Made by a program: the position numbers and the translations under genes | In this document: piece after piece, positions 25,601 to 35,824 of the stretch | Numbering within the stretch: the stretch's first letter is position 1 | Layout of the letters: every line of letters begins with the position of its first letter | Notes under the pieces: generated by a model | What the model was told of the DNA's origin: nothing | The model's input: the letters and a program-made list of their open reading frames with translations, nothing else | The model's database searches: none | From: Annulohypoxylon bovei var. microspora | Lineage: Eukaryota; Ascomycota; Sordariomycetes; Xylariales; Hypoxylaceae | Length of the DNA stretch: 64,000 nucleotides | Assembly (NCBI GenBank): GCA_022836615.1 | Contig: MU405252.1 | Coordinates: forward strand, 186,001-250,000 | Direction: 5' to 3'

Positions 25601-27654
25601 AAAGGACTTCTCTCTGATTTTTGACGATGCGCCGTCCCTTGAGCTCCAAAGTAGACGGAACCGACCTTGGCCCCACGGATGCGAAGGACGGACTATTGAT
25701 TTTACGTCGCATTCCATACACCCCCATGTAGTAAATCCCTCTGCAGGCCCCAGGCAGCCCAGGGTTTACCTTGGTGCTGCAGTTGTAGGTAGGGCACTGT
25801 GCCGCCAAATCGCCTCCTGTACCTGGCCTTTATAAGCCTTTGCTTATAGGGCTATCGAGCGCTAATGCTTACTGGGTACAGAGGATCGCAGCTACAACCT
25901 ACCATCTTCAACCCCTATCCCCTAAACGTTATGTACGGCCGAGTCCTTTGGAGGTTCTCCGGCGGCTATCTGCTAGGTATGTAATACTTCAATTCTTCAC
26001 TGCACCCGATAGCGAGGAAATCCCCAGTTTTGATCGTAGGAATCCCTAGCTTTGATCATAAATCTTCCATAGTGGAAGAGTCGAGGCCTAAGGAGAATTT
26101 CCTTTCGGGCCTTCCCGACACTCATCCTTGAGTCGATTAGTCGATTATCTAGACCCTCTTCCCCTTTCATAGCTTCCCACGAGCCTGGGACGGACGTTTT
26201 GCTTAGTTAATGTTCTTAATGTTTCTTTTTATGTTTTGTAATGTTTGTGATTGTTTTAAAAACTTCATGGGAACCCATATCACGGCCACGCGGCTCCGAC
26301 CCGACCCTCAGGGTCCATGGCATAACAAATTCAAGCATAACCATGCCCACGGGATGGGGATGGGGGATGGAGGGATGGGACCCCTTATCGCCACGATACC
26401 CCGTCGCGTCGCGTAAGCTTAGGCGCGCTCGAGGTCTTTTCGTCGTCGTCAAAAGAAAAAAAATAATAAATGGATTAACCGGGCGACGACTCGCCAATGC
26501 ATGAGACCTCGTGTTCAACGGTATGCTGGACCCTTATTCCGTCATCCCGCTCTACCAAAGAAGCGTTCCTGCGCACGGGAATCCCTCCTCATGCGCGCTT
26601 GCATCATCCCGTAGGGCGCCGGGGCGCCTAAAGAGCACTGCCACACCGACCACGACAACGGCTCCGCTGATCATTGCCATTTGGGCGATATGGGGGCCGG
26701 GCATATTTGCCGGAACTGTCTCTAGGGGCCTTAGCGGCCTTCTGTTATAGGGATCTATTGAATTTTCTCCTTTCTTTCTGGAAGCTCTCCAACGTCTTTT
26801 TCTCCGCGACCCCGGCAAGGTCCCAAGAATGGTAGAAAGGGTCTTCTTGCGGATTCTTGCTCACACGTGCGTCTGACTGCACCTCTTGAGGGTAGCAAGG
26901 GAGCTAGCTGGGCCCTGCATGATCGTACGATGTAACCGTAGATTTGCCAGGTCCCAAGATACCGTTTAGTTCACAACTCTCTTCGAGGAAACCCTGTTAT
27001 AGTATACCATTATCTCTAAAGATCGACACAACTGGTGCTGTTCCCAGCCTTGCCAGCCGCTCGGTAGTCCAACACGAGATATCACGCCGTCGTCAACTAT
27101 GTTGTCGACTGGCATTTTGCCTTGTTTGCGCCGCATATACAATATAGTTTACTGGTCCGCTGGTTCGTATGCACATATTGAGATTCGGCCCTTGTAAGAC
27201 TATTAGCTTGGGTAAGTTGAGGTCGTAGTCGTCAGCAGTCCATTGTACTTTTGCGCTTGTACAGATACAGACGCCTACAACTTGGACCCGACGTATAGGA
27301 ACGGCCATGGGTACGGCCTTACTACGCATACTCCTAGCCTTGTTGATAGCATCGTCGGCCTCGTCAGGGGGTCAATGTATTAGATGACATGGCGCTTATG
27401 AATCCACGTTCCTGACGATCTCCAAGGGAAGTTCCTTCGAGAAACTTGGAATTAGAACAATAGATGACATGACAATATTGATTACTCTCTCGTGTTCATC
27501 GCATAGGAACACCACGAGTCGTAGTGAGGGCGAATAGATGAATTTTCATCCCAACCTCGATCGGAGGTGATGGGTCATTGCCGAAACCTGTCGGCTCTGC
27601 GTACGAATGCCGTCGCTTAGGTGCCGTCGCTTAAGAAAAGGGGCAGTGGATGCC

Positions 27655-27703
27655 ACAGGCAGGTAGGCAGGCAGGCAGGTTGGCAGGCGAACAGGCAGTT
27701 AGG
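27655..27703. repeat. (GGCA)n microsatellite
   Basis: About ten imperfect GGCA tetranucleotides lie in tandem, interrupted by GGTA, GGTT and GAAC variants. Confidence 0.85.
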
Positions 27704-28251
27704 CTGCAAAGTCCTAGGCGAATGCGCGGCCATCGTGACCCCATCACCTATCCCTATCTGGACAGAACGTGCACCAACTTTACCCCGAGGACGGAATAGA
27801 ATCAAGTTGGCAAGTCCCAACTCGTGAGCAAGTTCCCCTTTCGGACCTCCTCGGTCACAACACGGCAACTAGGTAGCATATGAAGGTAGTAGTCGTTAGC
27901 AGTAGTCACTGATAGTATATGTATGTGAATATACAGTGCTTAAGCGCTAGGAGCTATAACCCGTTCGTCAAAATAGGCGAGGCCTTGATGAGGCCTAGCA
28001 TCACGGTATCAATACAGATGACTAGACCCAATTCATGGAGTAATCCGGTGCTGCTATAGTATCACAAACACGCCATTGCCGACTGCCTCCAAATTAGTTC
28101 CGGCAGTCCCTATTAGCCTTCTAGATCCAAACGCCGGTAGATAGCAAACAGGAAACAAGAAACAAGAAACGGGAAACAAGTGATGTACAAAGAAAAAAAT
28201 TTACAGTGAGTGCATGAGCGATGTGTGAGCGACGTGTGATCATGAGGCATT

Positions 28252-30519
28252 TTACACCATGTCAACGGAACCATCTTCATCCTCATCGAGTAGTCCCAAG
28301 CCGCTATCGTGCTTCCGCTTCTTCTTTCCCTTGCCCGACTTCGCCAATGCGCCAGCGAGGTAGGAACCAGACGGTAAGGGACTGCCCTCGGGCGTCGTAG
28401 TCTCGTCCTCCCCCTCTTCTCCTTCTCCGCCAGTCCCAGCACCGGCACCACCACCACCGACAGCGACACTCCTCTTTCGCAAACCACTCCGACCACCACC
28501 CTTAACAGGCGTAGCCAAAAACTCCGCACTCATCCTCAGCACCCTCTCGAGCTCTGCCTTCATCGCGTCGACCGCCTCCTTCGCCCTGCCCCTCTCCTCA
28601 TCCACGCGCCTACTCAACCCCAAGTTCTCGACCCGCAGCTGCTGCACCGTCTCGTGCGCCTCGTGCAAGCTCCTCGTGACAGCCTCGATATCCCTCCTCA
28701 GCTCCACCACCCTCGCGTCGCGCACCGCGAGCGCCGTGCCGTGGTACTTGTTCAGGGCCCTGACCTCGGCCGCCTTGCGCCTCTGGAGGTCCGCCAGCTG
28801 CGTCTTGAAATCCTCGGCCTGCTCCCTCACAGCCGCAAGCCTAGCCTCGAGCTTCGCGGAGCCGGCCCTGTCGGACGCGAGCTCCGCCCGGGCGCCCGCG
28901 AGCTCGGCGGCCAGGCGCGAGGACGCGGTCGTGGACTCGGCCTCCATGCGCAGGACCAGGCGCTCGAGGTCGGCGACGTCGCGCCGGTAGCCCTCGGCCG
29001 CGCCCTTCAGGCGCTCGACGCCGACCTCGAGGTCCGCGATCTGCGCGTCGCGCTCCGCGAGCGCGGCCTGGTCCCGCGCGCGCTGCGTGCGCATGCCGTC
29101 CATGGCGTCGACGCGCGCGCCGAGCTGCTGCCGCAGGGACAGCTCGAGCGCGTGGTACTCGTCGATGGCGCCCTCGTCCTCTTTGACCTGGCGCGCCAGG
29201 TCGCGCAGACGCACGAGCACGAGGTCGAGCACCTGGGCGCCGCGCGAGGATAGGGGTAGGGTGAGCTCGCCTGGGGTCAGGTACTCGAGCTCGAGACGGG
29301 CGGAGCGGAAGGCGCCGGTCAGGGACGAGATGATTTCGCCTGCGTCGTTGCCTGAAAAGCCGAGGGCGCTGAGGGAAGAGTTCAGGTCCGATAGTGCGGC
29401 TGTCCGGTCGGATAGAGATTGAAGCACGGTGTCGAGGTGCGCTTCGACGTCCATAGAGCCCTCCTCTGCCGGGGCGCGGGCGGCGGTGAGCTTATCCGCG
29501 ATACGTGACTTGAGTGTTTCGTGGGTCTCGAGGACTTCGGATAGCTTAGTTAACTCGAGACGGAGAGATCCTAGCTCGGCTTCGAGTGCTTCCTTCTCCG
29601 GGTCTGGAAGCGATGCTTGCACGCCAATATGGGCTTGAACGCTGATGTGAGATTGAGGCGTTACGGGAGCGCCTCTCCGCATAGAACACGGGGTAGCAGG
29701 TATCGTTGGACTGGTGCAAGGCGGCGTGGGAAAAGATGCCGATGCACGTCTCTTTGATGGTGTGCTGCACACCAGATCCGCCATCGTAGTATCCCCAAAG
29801 GCGTCATCGTCGTCCATAACGGTATCAGAAAACGGATCCCTCGCAGCCAAAGTCCAGTCGTAATGCCGCGTCTGATCGACATCCGGTCCAGGTTCGCATT
29901 GTCTACGCAGTTCATTCCTAAGCGAATCGATCTCGTACTCCAGCTCCATGATGCGAGCTGTGTCCTGAGCCACGGTGGTATTTTGCAGCCTTTCTATCTC
30001 GTGATCCTTATCCGCGAGCTCGTCCCGCAAGCGTTGCAGCTCGGTCTTTTGGTCCTGCGTGCGCCGCCGCTTCTCCTGGGTGATGGTGTTCATCTCCTCG
30101 CTTAGACCGTTCCGACGGATGCGCCGCTTGACACGGTCGTCTAAGACTTGGCGTAATGAGAGAAAGCGTACTTCGTTGCCGTTATTGCTATTGCTGCCAT
30201 GGCTTAATTCGTCCTCATCATCCGGGTTAGACCTTTGACCAGCTGGTGTCGAGTGCCGCCTACGCTTAGGCGAGGGAGCAACACCTAGAGATGTGCGGCG
30301 GACCATGGGTGTTAGTCCTGTTGTTGAGGCCGCATCATGGTGCTCGATCTCTGGACCCGGGTCGGAAAATCGGACTCGCTTCTTGGATCTGGCCTTACTT
30401 GGTGTCTTTGAACTCGCCGTGGCCGTTTCTATCCGCGACAAATCTGAAGACACTACCCTTCCAACGCTGACTCGCGGCGTGCGACGAAGCGCAATGGGAA
30501 GATCTTGTTCGTCTCCCAT
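28252..30519 (-). CDS. Large coiled-coil protein, probably nuclear
   Basis: A single-exon frame of 755 residues from ATG 30519 (MGDEQDLPIALRRTPRVSV); a longer frame opens upstream but looks non-coding. The N-terminus is basic and Ser/Thr-rich with KKRVRFSDPGP and PSPKRRRHS, plausible nuclear localisation and phosphorylation sites. VRFLSLRQVLDDRVKRRIRR precedes a first coiled coil at about residues 145-205. A Ser/Thr/Pro linker with several TP motifs (SFPTPPCTSP) follows. A long heptad-rich coiled coil covers about 310-690. The C-terminus is Gly-rich, then acidic, with a KKKRKH patch. The architecture resembles fungal proteins annotated as chromosome-segregation or spindle-related, but I recognise no defined domain, so the role is open. 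The central coding region is very GC-rich at third positions. Confidence 0.8.
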   Translation of the reverse strand: MGDEQDLPIALRRTPRVSVGRVVSSDLSRIETATASSKTPSKARSKKRVRFSDPGPEIEHHDAASTTGLTPMVRRTSLGVAPSPKRRRHSTPAGQRSNPDDEDELSHGSNSNNGNEVRFLSLRQVLDDRVKRRIRRNGLSEEMNTITQEKRRRTQDQKTELQRLRDELADKDHEIERLQNTTVAQDTARIMELEYEIDSLRNELRRQCEPGPDVDQTRHYDWTLAARDPFSDTVMDDDDAFGDTTMADLVCSTPSKRRASASFPTPPCTSPTIPATPCSMRRGAPVTPQSHISVQAHIGVQASLPDPEKEALEAELGSLRLELTKLSEVLETHETLKSRIADKLTAARAPAEEGSMDVEAHLDTVLQSLSDRTAALSDLNSSLSALGFSGNDAGEIISSLTGAFRSARLELEYLTPGELTLPLSSRGAQVLDLVLVRLRDLARQVKEDEGAIDEYHALELSLRQQLGARVDAMDGMRTQRARDQAALAERDAQIADLEVGVERLKGAAEGYRRDVADLERLVLRMEAESTTASSRLAAELAGARAELASDRAGSAKLEARLAAVREQAEDFKTQLADLQRRKAAEVRALNKYHGTALAVRDARVVELRRDIEAVTRSLHEAHETVQQLRVENLGLSRRVDEERGRAKEAVDAMKAELERVLRMSAEFLATPVKGGGRSGLRKRSVAVGGGGAGAGTGGEGEEGEDETTTPEGSPLPSGSYLAGALAKSGKGKKKRKHDSGLGLLDEDEDGSVDMV

Positions 30520-31636
30520 CTCGTGGCTGTGATGATAGTTGGCCTTGTAAGAGGACAACCAATGCGATACTAATGTAAGCTTACAAACTTCCTCGAAGCA
30601 TCGAATGCGGTGGAATACAAGTAAGTCCAATAGGATGTTTTACCAACACGTAAAACCCTCTTAAAGGTCGCGTCTCGGTTACCTCTAGGCTGTAAGTAAA
30701 CAAGCATACCGTCAATGTGGTTCACGTAGTGGAGATCATCCACCCACCATCTGCATTGTTTACACATTTCCTATCGTGGAACATAGCATAACTCCAATTG
30801 CCCCGCGATCTGACAGCTGGGAGCCAATCATTCTTTGTTTTGCAGGGAGCTCAGGGGCGTTTTTTAGCCCACCTTTTCTCCATTTCTCCTATTCTCCAAT
30901 TGTTCGAATTGGCCGACTTTCTCTGATTCTCTGATCAAATAATTCAAGGCGATTCTGATCAATTGTCCATTGCGTTTGAGAGAACGAACACCAAAGATGA
31001 ACAACACGGATGAAACATGACTATAATAATGCCGTGTGTTGCCTAGGCGATTATAATATTTTGGTGTCTTATGGCATCAACAACCCAGGTAAGCATTCAT
31101 GGATACAACATCCATAAAAACAACATTTTTGCCAGTCCGAATCTACTATCATAAAATTTATAACTATTCAATAGAATGAACATAGTTATTGAATTATATA
31201 GTTTATGTACAAGACATCTGGATAATTTTACTTGGTAGTCATATGGCTCGGACCTCCAATTACCTCCGTGAGTCACAATAGGATAAGGATCAACACGAAA
31301 TTTCACCTTACCGCTACTGAAACGATGATCTACGGTGTACAACTCGTCTTTTAACGCAGCATCGACCAACTCTGCCTAAATCTAACAGGCAGCAGTCCCT
31401 CATGAAAATATTGGTGTTGAGCTATCGGAAGACATCAGCTCGGGGCGGTAGTTCGGATCGGATAACGGAAGTGAAAGCCGCTATGAGTCTTGACTAAGCT
31501 ACCCGATATGTGCCGAATTCTGGTACCCGATCAAAATGCACATGATCCTATCCGCATGTGTGTAAAGTCACAGTTTGAAAGATGCACGCTTTTTAGTGGT
31601 CGAAACGCACTATGACGTTGCCACATTCTATGACCT
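30520..31636. other. Intergenic, promoter side of the coiled-coil gene
   Basis: This is the upstream region of the coiled-coil gene up to the Tc1/mariner element. It is mostly AT-rich and contains one short gene-like relic on the minus strand, listed separately. Confidence 0.5.
31230..31372 (-). pseudogene. Possible short gene relic
   Basis: About 46 codons (LVDAALKDELYTVDHRF... THGGNWRSEPYDYQ) have a protein-like composition, in contrast to the AT-rich sequence on either side. The frame has two TAG codons just upstream and no partner exons that I can find. A GTAAAA follows the last good codon. I do not recognise the family. It lies a few hundred bases from the transposon and may be a fragment left by rearrangement, or a chance frame. 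Confidence 0.25.
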
Positions 31637-31716
31637 GGCAGAATGGCGTCAAATTAAATGGGCCATGTGCGAGCTCGTATTAATGCCACTGTATCGCACT
31701 GTGAACTGATCTATCC
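31637..31716 (+). repeat. Left terminal inverted repeat of the Tc1/mariner element
   Basis: This 80-bp arm matches the reverse complement of 33277-33356 at about 77 positions. The differences are C/T or G/A. Confidence 0.9.
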
Positions 31717-31902
31717 TCTGAATTACATAATCCATTTTTGCCACAACGCCAGGCGCCATCGTGAGCCCGTGCTTTTATTGTGATCGTTAATATATCGTTG
31801 ATGACGTGGCTTACGGGTCTGAAACTTGGTAAGTATGTTCTTTAGTAGCGTATCCTACTCCTGTGCAAACCTTAATTTTTTTGGGTTAACTGTCGCGCCG
31901 TT

Positions 31903-33129
31903 ATGTTAGAAGGAAAAGAGCGCCCGCATATTGATACTCCCCTACATGCCTTCATCCGGGGGACCGATTTTTACCTCAGAGAAAACGACCAATACGGCAA
32001 GCTGGGCAACTCAAAAAGGCGATTGTTTAGTATTTTCGAAGTCCCTCGTGCTACTGGTGATCGAATCCTCGAAACCGACCGCTTCGAAGACGTGTTATTT
32101 AACGTTGAAAATGTAATTTGTACCGACCCCAATTCTCGACAATTCCACAACAACCCCCGATTATCTCACAATCCACGCGGCAAAAAGAGAAAATTCAAAC
32201 CTAAGCAAATAGATTAGGTTGTCGACTACCTACTAAAGGGGACTGAAGACGAGAAGTGGGAAACGCGTCGTTTGAGCTACAAAAGTCTCGTTGATAATGT
32301 AGGGTTGGATAAGATCTTGTTAGATGAAACGATTCGCCGTCACCTTACCTTACGAGGTTTTTACTCCCGGGCCGAGCAATATAAAGAGATATTACCAGAA
32401 TCCACTGCTTCATAACGTGTTGATGCTTCTTAACACGAACAACGCGAGGGCTACTAGTGGGATGAGCAGTAGCGGCAACGGGTTGTTTCTTTGGATGAGA
32501 TTCACTTTACGTATTTGCCACAACAGGCTGGAAGGGTTTTACGTCTAACAAAGAAGAAAAACGACGTATTTACAATCAACTATATAGACGAGAAGCTATC
32601 TAAGAAACAACGAGATGAAGAGAAGGAACGCCGGCGCGAAACTGGTGAAGAAACGATTGCTTATTGTGTTGTTATCGTCGGATACAACTACCTTTCGCCA
32701 CTTTACTGGTATCGTATGACTACTAACGAGAACGGCAAGATATTATTACAAGAGTATATTAAGGCGTTAGAATTCCATCTTCCCCATTTAGATTGTCATT
32801 TCGGGTACCGTGACTTCGTTATATTAGAAGATGGGGATTTAGCATATGGGATTTTAAAGCAAAACTTCGTATACAAGTGGAAAAAGGCAAATAACGTTCA
32901 CTCGATCCACACACCGCCCAGCAATCCCGAATTGAACTTTATTGAGAGTAACGTAAAGCGTATTAAAGCCTACTTGCGTAACTATACATATAACAACGTT
33001 AACCAGCTTAAAAAACTGGTTGAAGAAAGGCATAGCCAGCACAAGGAGTCTGTTAATAAGGATATCGATAGCATGCCAAAACGTTGGGTTGATGTGGAAA
33101 AAGCGCATAAGCAAAAGATAGCATATTAA
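31903..33129 (+). pseudogene. Tc1/mariner DDE transposase, broken by five stops
   Basis: One continuous frame of about 408 codons is interrupted by stops at 32215, 32413, 32431, 32455 and 32470, with no frameshift. Each stop is one C-to-T (or complementary G-to-A) change from a Gln or Trp codon, the pattern left by RIP. The DDE catalytic core remains visible: SLDEIHFTYLP, then VILEDGDLAYG, then HTPPSNPELNFIESNVKRIK, the last being the typical Tc1-family third acidic motif. The N-terminal part would carry the helix-turn-helix DNA-binding region. In an active element the protein cuts and pastes the element at TA sites. This copy cannot make a full-length protein. Confidence 0.9.
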
Positions 33130-33276
33130 GGGCAACAGAATGGTTATTTTTATTATTTGTTTGCTTCATTTCTCGATTTTATACAATTAATCTAAAATAA
33201 GATAGCTTTCACAATACCTTACTGGCGTGCCTGGTATTGTGGCAAAATTTTTAGTTACTTAGATAGGCAATTCAAG

Positions 33277-33356
33277 GGATAGATCAGTTCATAATGCGAT
33301 ACAGTGGCATTAATACGAGCTCGCATATGGCCCATTTAATTTGACGCCATTCTGCC
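33277..33356 (-). repeat. Right terminal inverted repeat of the Tc1/mariner element
   Basis: This arm is the inverted partner of 31637-31716 and ends CCATTCTGCC. Confidence 0.9.
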
Positions 33357-35824
33357 TGGCTTGGTACACTCCCGAAAGGATCGGGTGAGAACTGCGGATG
33401 CGGGGTTTCGGAGCCGATCAACCAGTAAACATCGGTGAGCATGGCCATATACCCTAAATATCGTGTACCTCAGCTTTACGTTGGTATTGGGCGATGCTCG
33501 TGAGTGATGCTGTGTTGATTCTTAGGTATATATAACTGGATGGCTTTTCTCCTTTAGGAAGAGTTTAGGAAGAGTATATCATGTTTGAGATTTTGATCGC
33601 CAGGTCCCTCTATACATGATAGGGGGTGAAGGTTACCCCGAGGATTTGGCTTACTGCTTACGCAAGCGGTATGAGATCCCGATGATGACGAGGACGAGCT
33701 AATCTCATCGTGACATGCCGAGTGCTCCAAATGTTAAACTTGAATTTGGTGTTAGCCAGAAAAAGGATATCCTTAACATATTGCCAGAACTGTTAATCAT
33801 CCAATCAAGTTGGTAGAATAATCTTATTCCATCAGAATCCCCTTTATAACTCTGTACTCTCGAATTCGAATCCTTTAATAACCGGCAAAAGATGCTTCGA
33901 CTAATTGATAGGAAAATATGCTAAAACGAGAATAGGGAGCACTCATGTGAGAGACTGCGATGCCTTCATTCTAAACCCTATGAATAGCACATCATTCTAA
34001 TGCTATGTTTTATGTGCTTAGGTAGTTATCTCGAATTTAACTTGATTCACAACTTGTTACTTCTTTTTGACCAATGATCATCAACAAGAATTTCGTGGTA
34101 ACACGAAACTCATATTCCTATGGGGACAGCATTATACCCAGCAACCCGAGTAAGTGGGTAACACAAAGAATAATTCTTGCAGGATTTATTTGAAAATAAC
34201 TAGGGATAACTAATTCGAAACTCAAAGGAACTATGCCGATTTCTACACTTTATGCAGTCATCGGTGATTATGAACTTCTAGTAACTGGGCACCTATACTA
34301 AACCATCTGGAAGCAATAACTACCTACCCATTTGACTACCTATGATAAGAGCAACATAAAGTTACTACTATAGTCTATAGAATTCATACTATAACCTTTC
34401 GAACCTCCTTCGTCGAGAAAGGCTCCATCATAGATAGGACTATGTCATACCTCGAACATAAATCACTAATCTTGTAATCGTCCTCAAAACAAGGATTTTC
34501 AAGTGATACGGTAGTTTTCAGTATTGCCATCAACATCGTATCACTTACCTAGAGATAATCTTAAGACTGATGTCGTCCGATTCTCTTCGATAATCCATTT
34601 CGACTCGGTGAGTTAATCCATCATAGAAACCCTAGCTTACGATCCTTTTGGGTTTAACCGAGGCAAGGATAACATCCCATGCCTCTTCTTCTATAATCGA
34701 TGCACTTCTAATAAATATTTCGGAACATCCGACCCTTAGCGCTCTTTTATCGAGGAAGCAAAGAGAGGTTCTTTGACGAAGAGGAAAGCCGCTAGGAGCT
34801 ATAAGACGTAGGTATACATACATAGGATGGGATGTCGTTCCTCGCCACGGGTCTTAAGCGTTTCCCGACATTTGTGTTTCCCTGGAGCTTCCCGTTGACC
34901 TTCCCTTTGAAGCATTAGCGTATACCGAGATAAGATGAAATTGCATATAACTGTAGCTTTAATAGTTCCTTCGCCTGTAATTAAGCTTATTCTAGAAAGG
35001 CTCGTTAAAAAGTTGAGCTTGCGATACCTACCTACCTGCCTACCTAATTACAAGAGCCGAGGAAAAAACAACTGCAGAATCATTTTTCTGACAAACGAAA
35101 AGCTATTTACGTCGGAGATAAATGTTACCGGCTTCGGTTCGCTCTTTTCGGCCAGTTCTCGCGGCCTTTCTTCGCGAGGAATACTAGGTAGGTATGTAGC
35201 ATTGATACTAACAGGGGTGATGGAAAGATGGATTGGATTCTCCCGCACAATCACGATCTACCGCCCAACCTGATGGAGCTAGTATGTACACATGTGCTTT
35301 GCAGGGTTGATCGTAAAGGGCGGACCTATAGCGAAGCTGGGAACCAATGAGGTGATACGACTTTGCTGGTTTTGTAGTAATGTTGATGGCTCTCCTCTCT
35401 CCAAATGCAGAGCCTGTGCAGGGGTAGCTACCTACTTACCGTCGTAGTCAGCCCATCTATCTAGAGCTTCTTTGCTTCCGACGAATCGGCCGGTGGATTA
35501 CCTAGAATAGCTTTAGTGCTACGGTGATAGGAGTTTATGGCTATTTGCCAACTCGGTTTTTCACCATTCTAGCTTTTTTTGCCCAATTCATAGCTGATGA
35601 GAACTTTCTCTTACTCCAAAACTTCTCTCAGAAAAGCGGTTTCAAGCTTTAGTTGGAGAATACCATGAGTTTTATAGCCCATCGGTAGTCTTAACTTCTC
35701 AATTAACTTCATTTTAATTTTCCCCAGAAAAACCCAAGGGCTGTTGAGAGATTCCGTGAGTTTATAGCGGCTTTCTTCCGTGCGGCCACCAATTCACCGC
35801 GGGTGAAGAAAGACCGACCGACCA
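33357..35824. other. Intergenic, 2.5 kb
   Basis: AT-rich sequence with no supported gene. Open frames such as 34935-35273 (plus) show no motif. TACCTACC and TAGGTAGG motifs recur (35026-35045 and 35184-35198). The last 200 bases are the leader of the MFS gene. Confidence 0.5.

Larger units (their letters stand above)
16906..28251. other. Gene-poor intergenic region, 11.3 kb
   Basis: The first kilobase is probably promoter and 5' leader of the Grainyhead-like gene, with G-runs near 17215-17275 and a CT tract. Beyond it I find only short unsupported frames. Some look like possible decayed coding pieces, for example minus-strand 25506-25808 (contains CPTYNCSTKVNPGLPGAC) and minus-strand 27093-27329, but neither has a full frame or a recognised family. 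Several microsatellites and degenerate tandem repeats are listed separately. Confidence 0.5.
31637..33356 (+). mobile_element. Tc1/mariner-type DNA transposon, degenerate
   Basis: The element is bounded by 80-bp inverted repeats, 31637-31716 and 33277-33356, that differ at only about three positions, all transitions. Between them lies one transposase frame with stops. The total of about 1.72 kb fits a Tc1/mariner element. The repeats begin GGCAGAATGGCGTC. A clean TA duplication could not be assigned because the bases just outside the repeats differ, so the outer ends may be a few bases off. The copy is inactive as it stands. Confidence 0.88.

Noticed and set aside
31631..33364. TA target-site duplication for the Tc1/mariner element
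   Set aside because: TA dinucleotides occur near both ends, but the bases between them and the repeats differ in length and sequence, so the outer boundary is left open.
34935..35273. 112-codon plus-strand frame
   Set aside because: No motif, AT-rich and crosses TACCTACC repeats.
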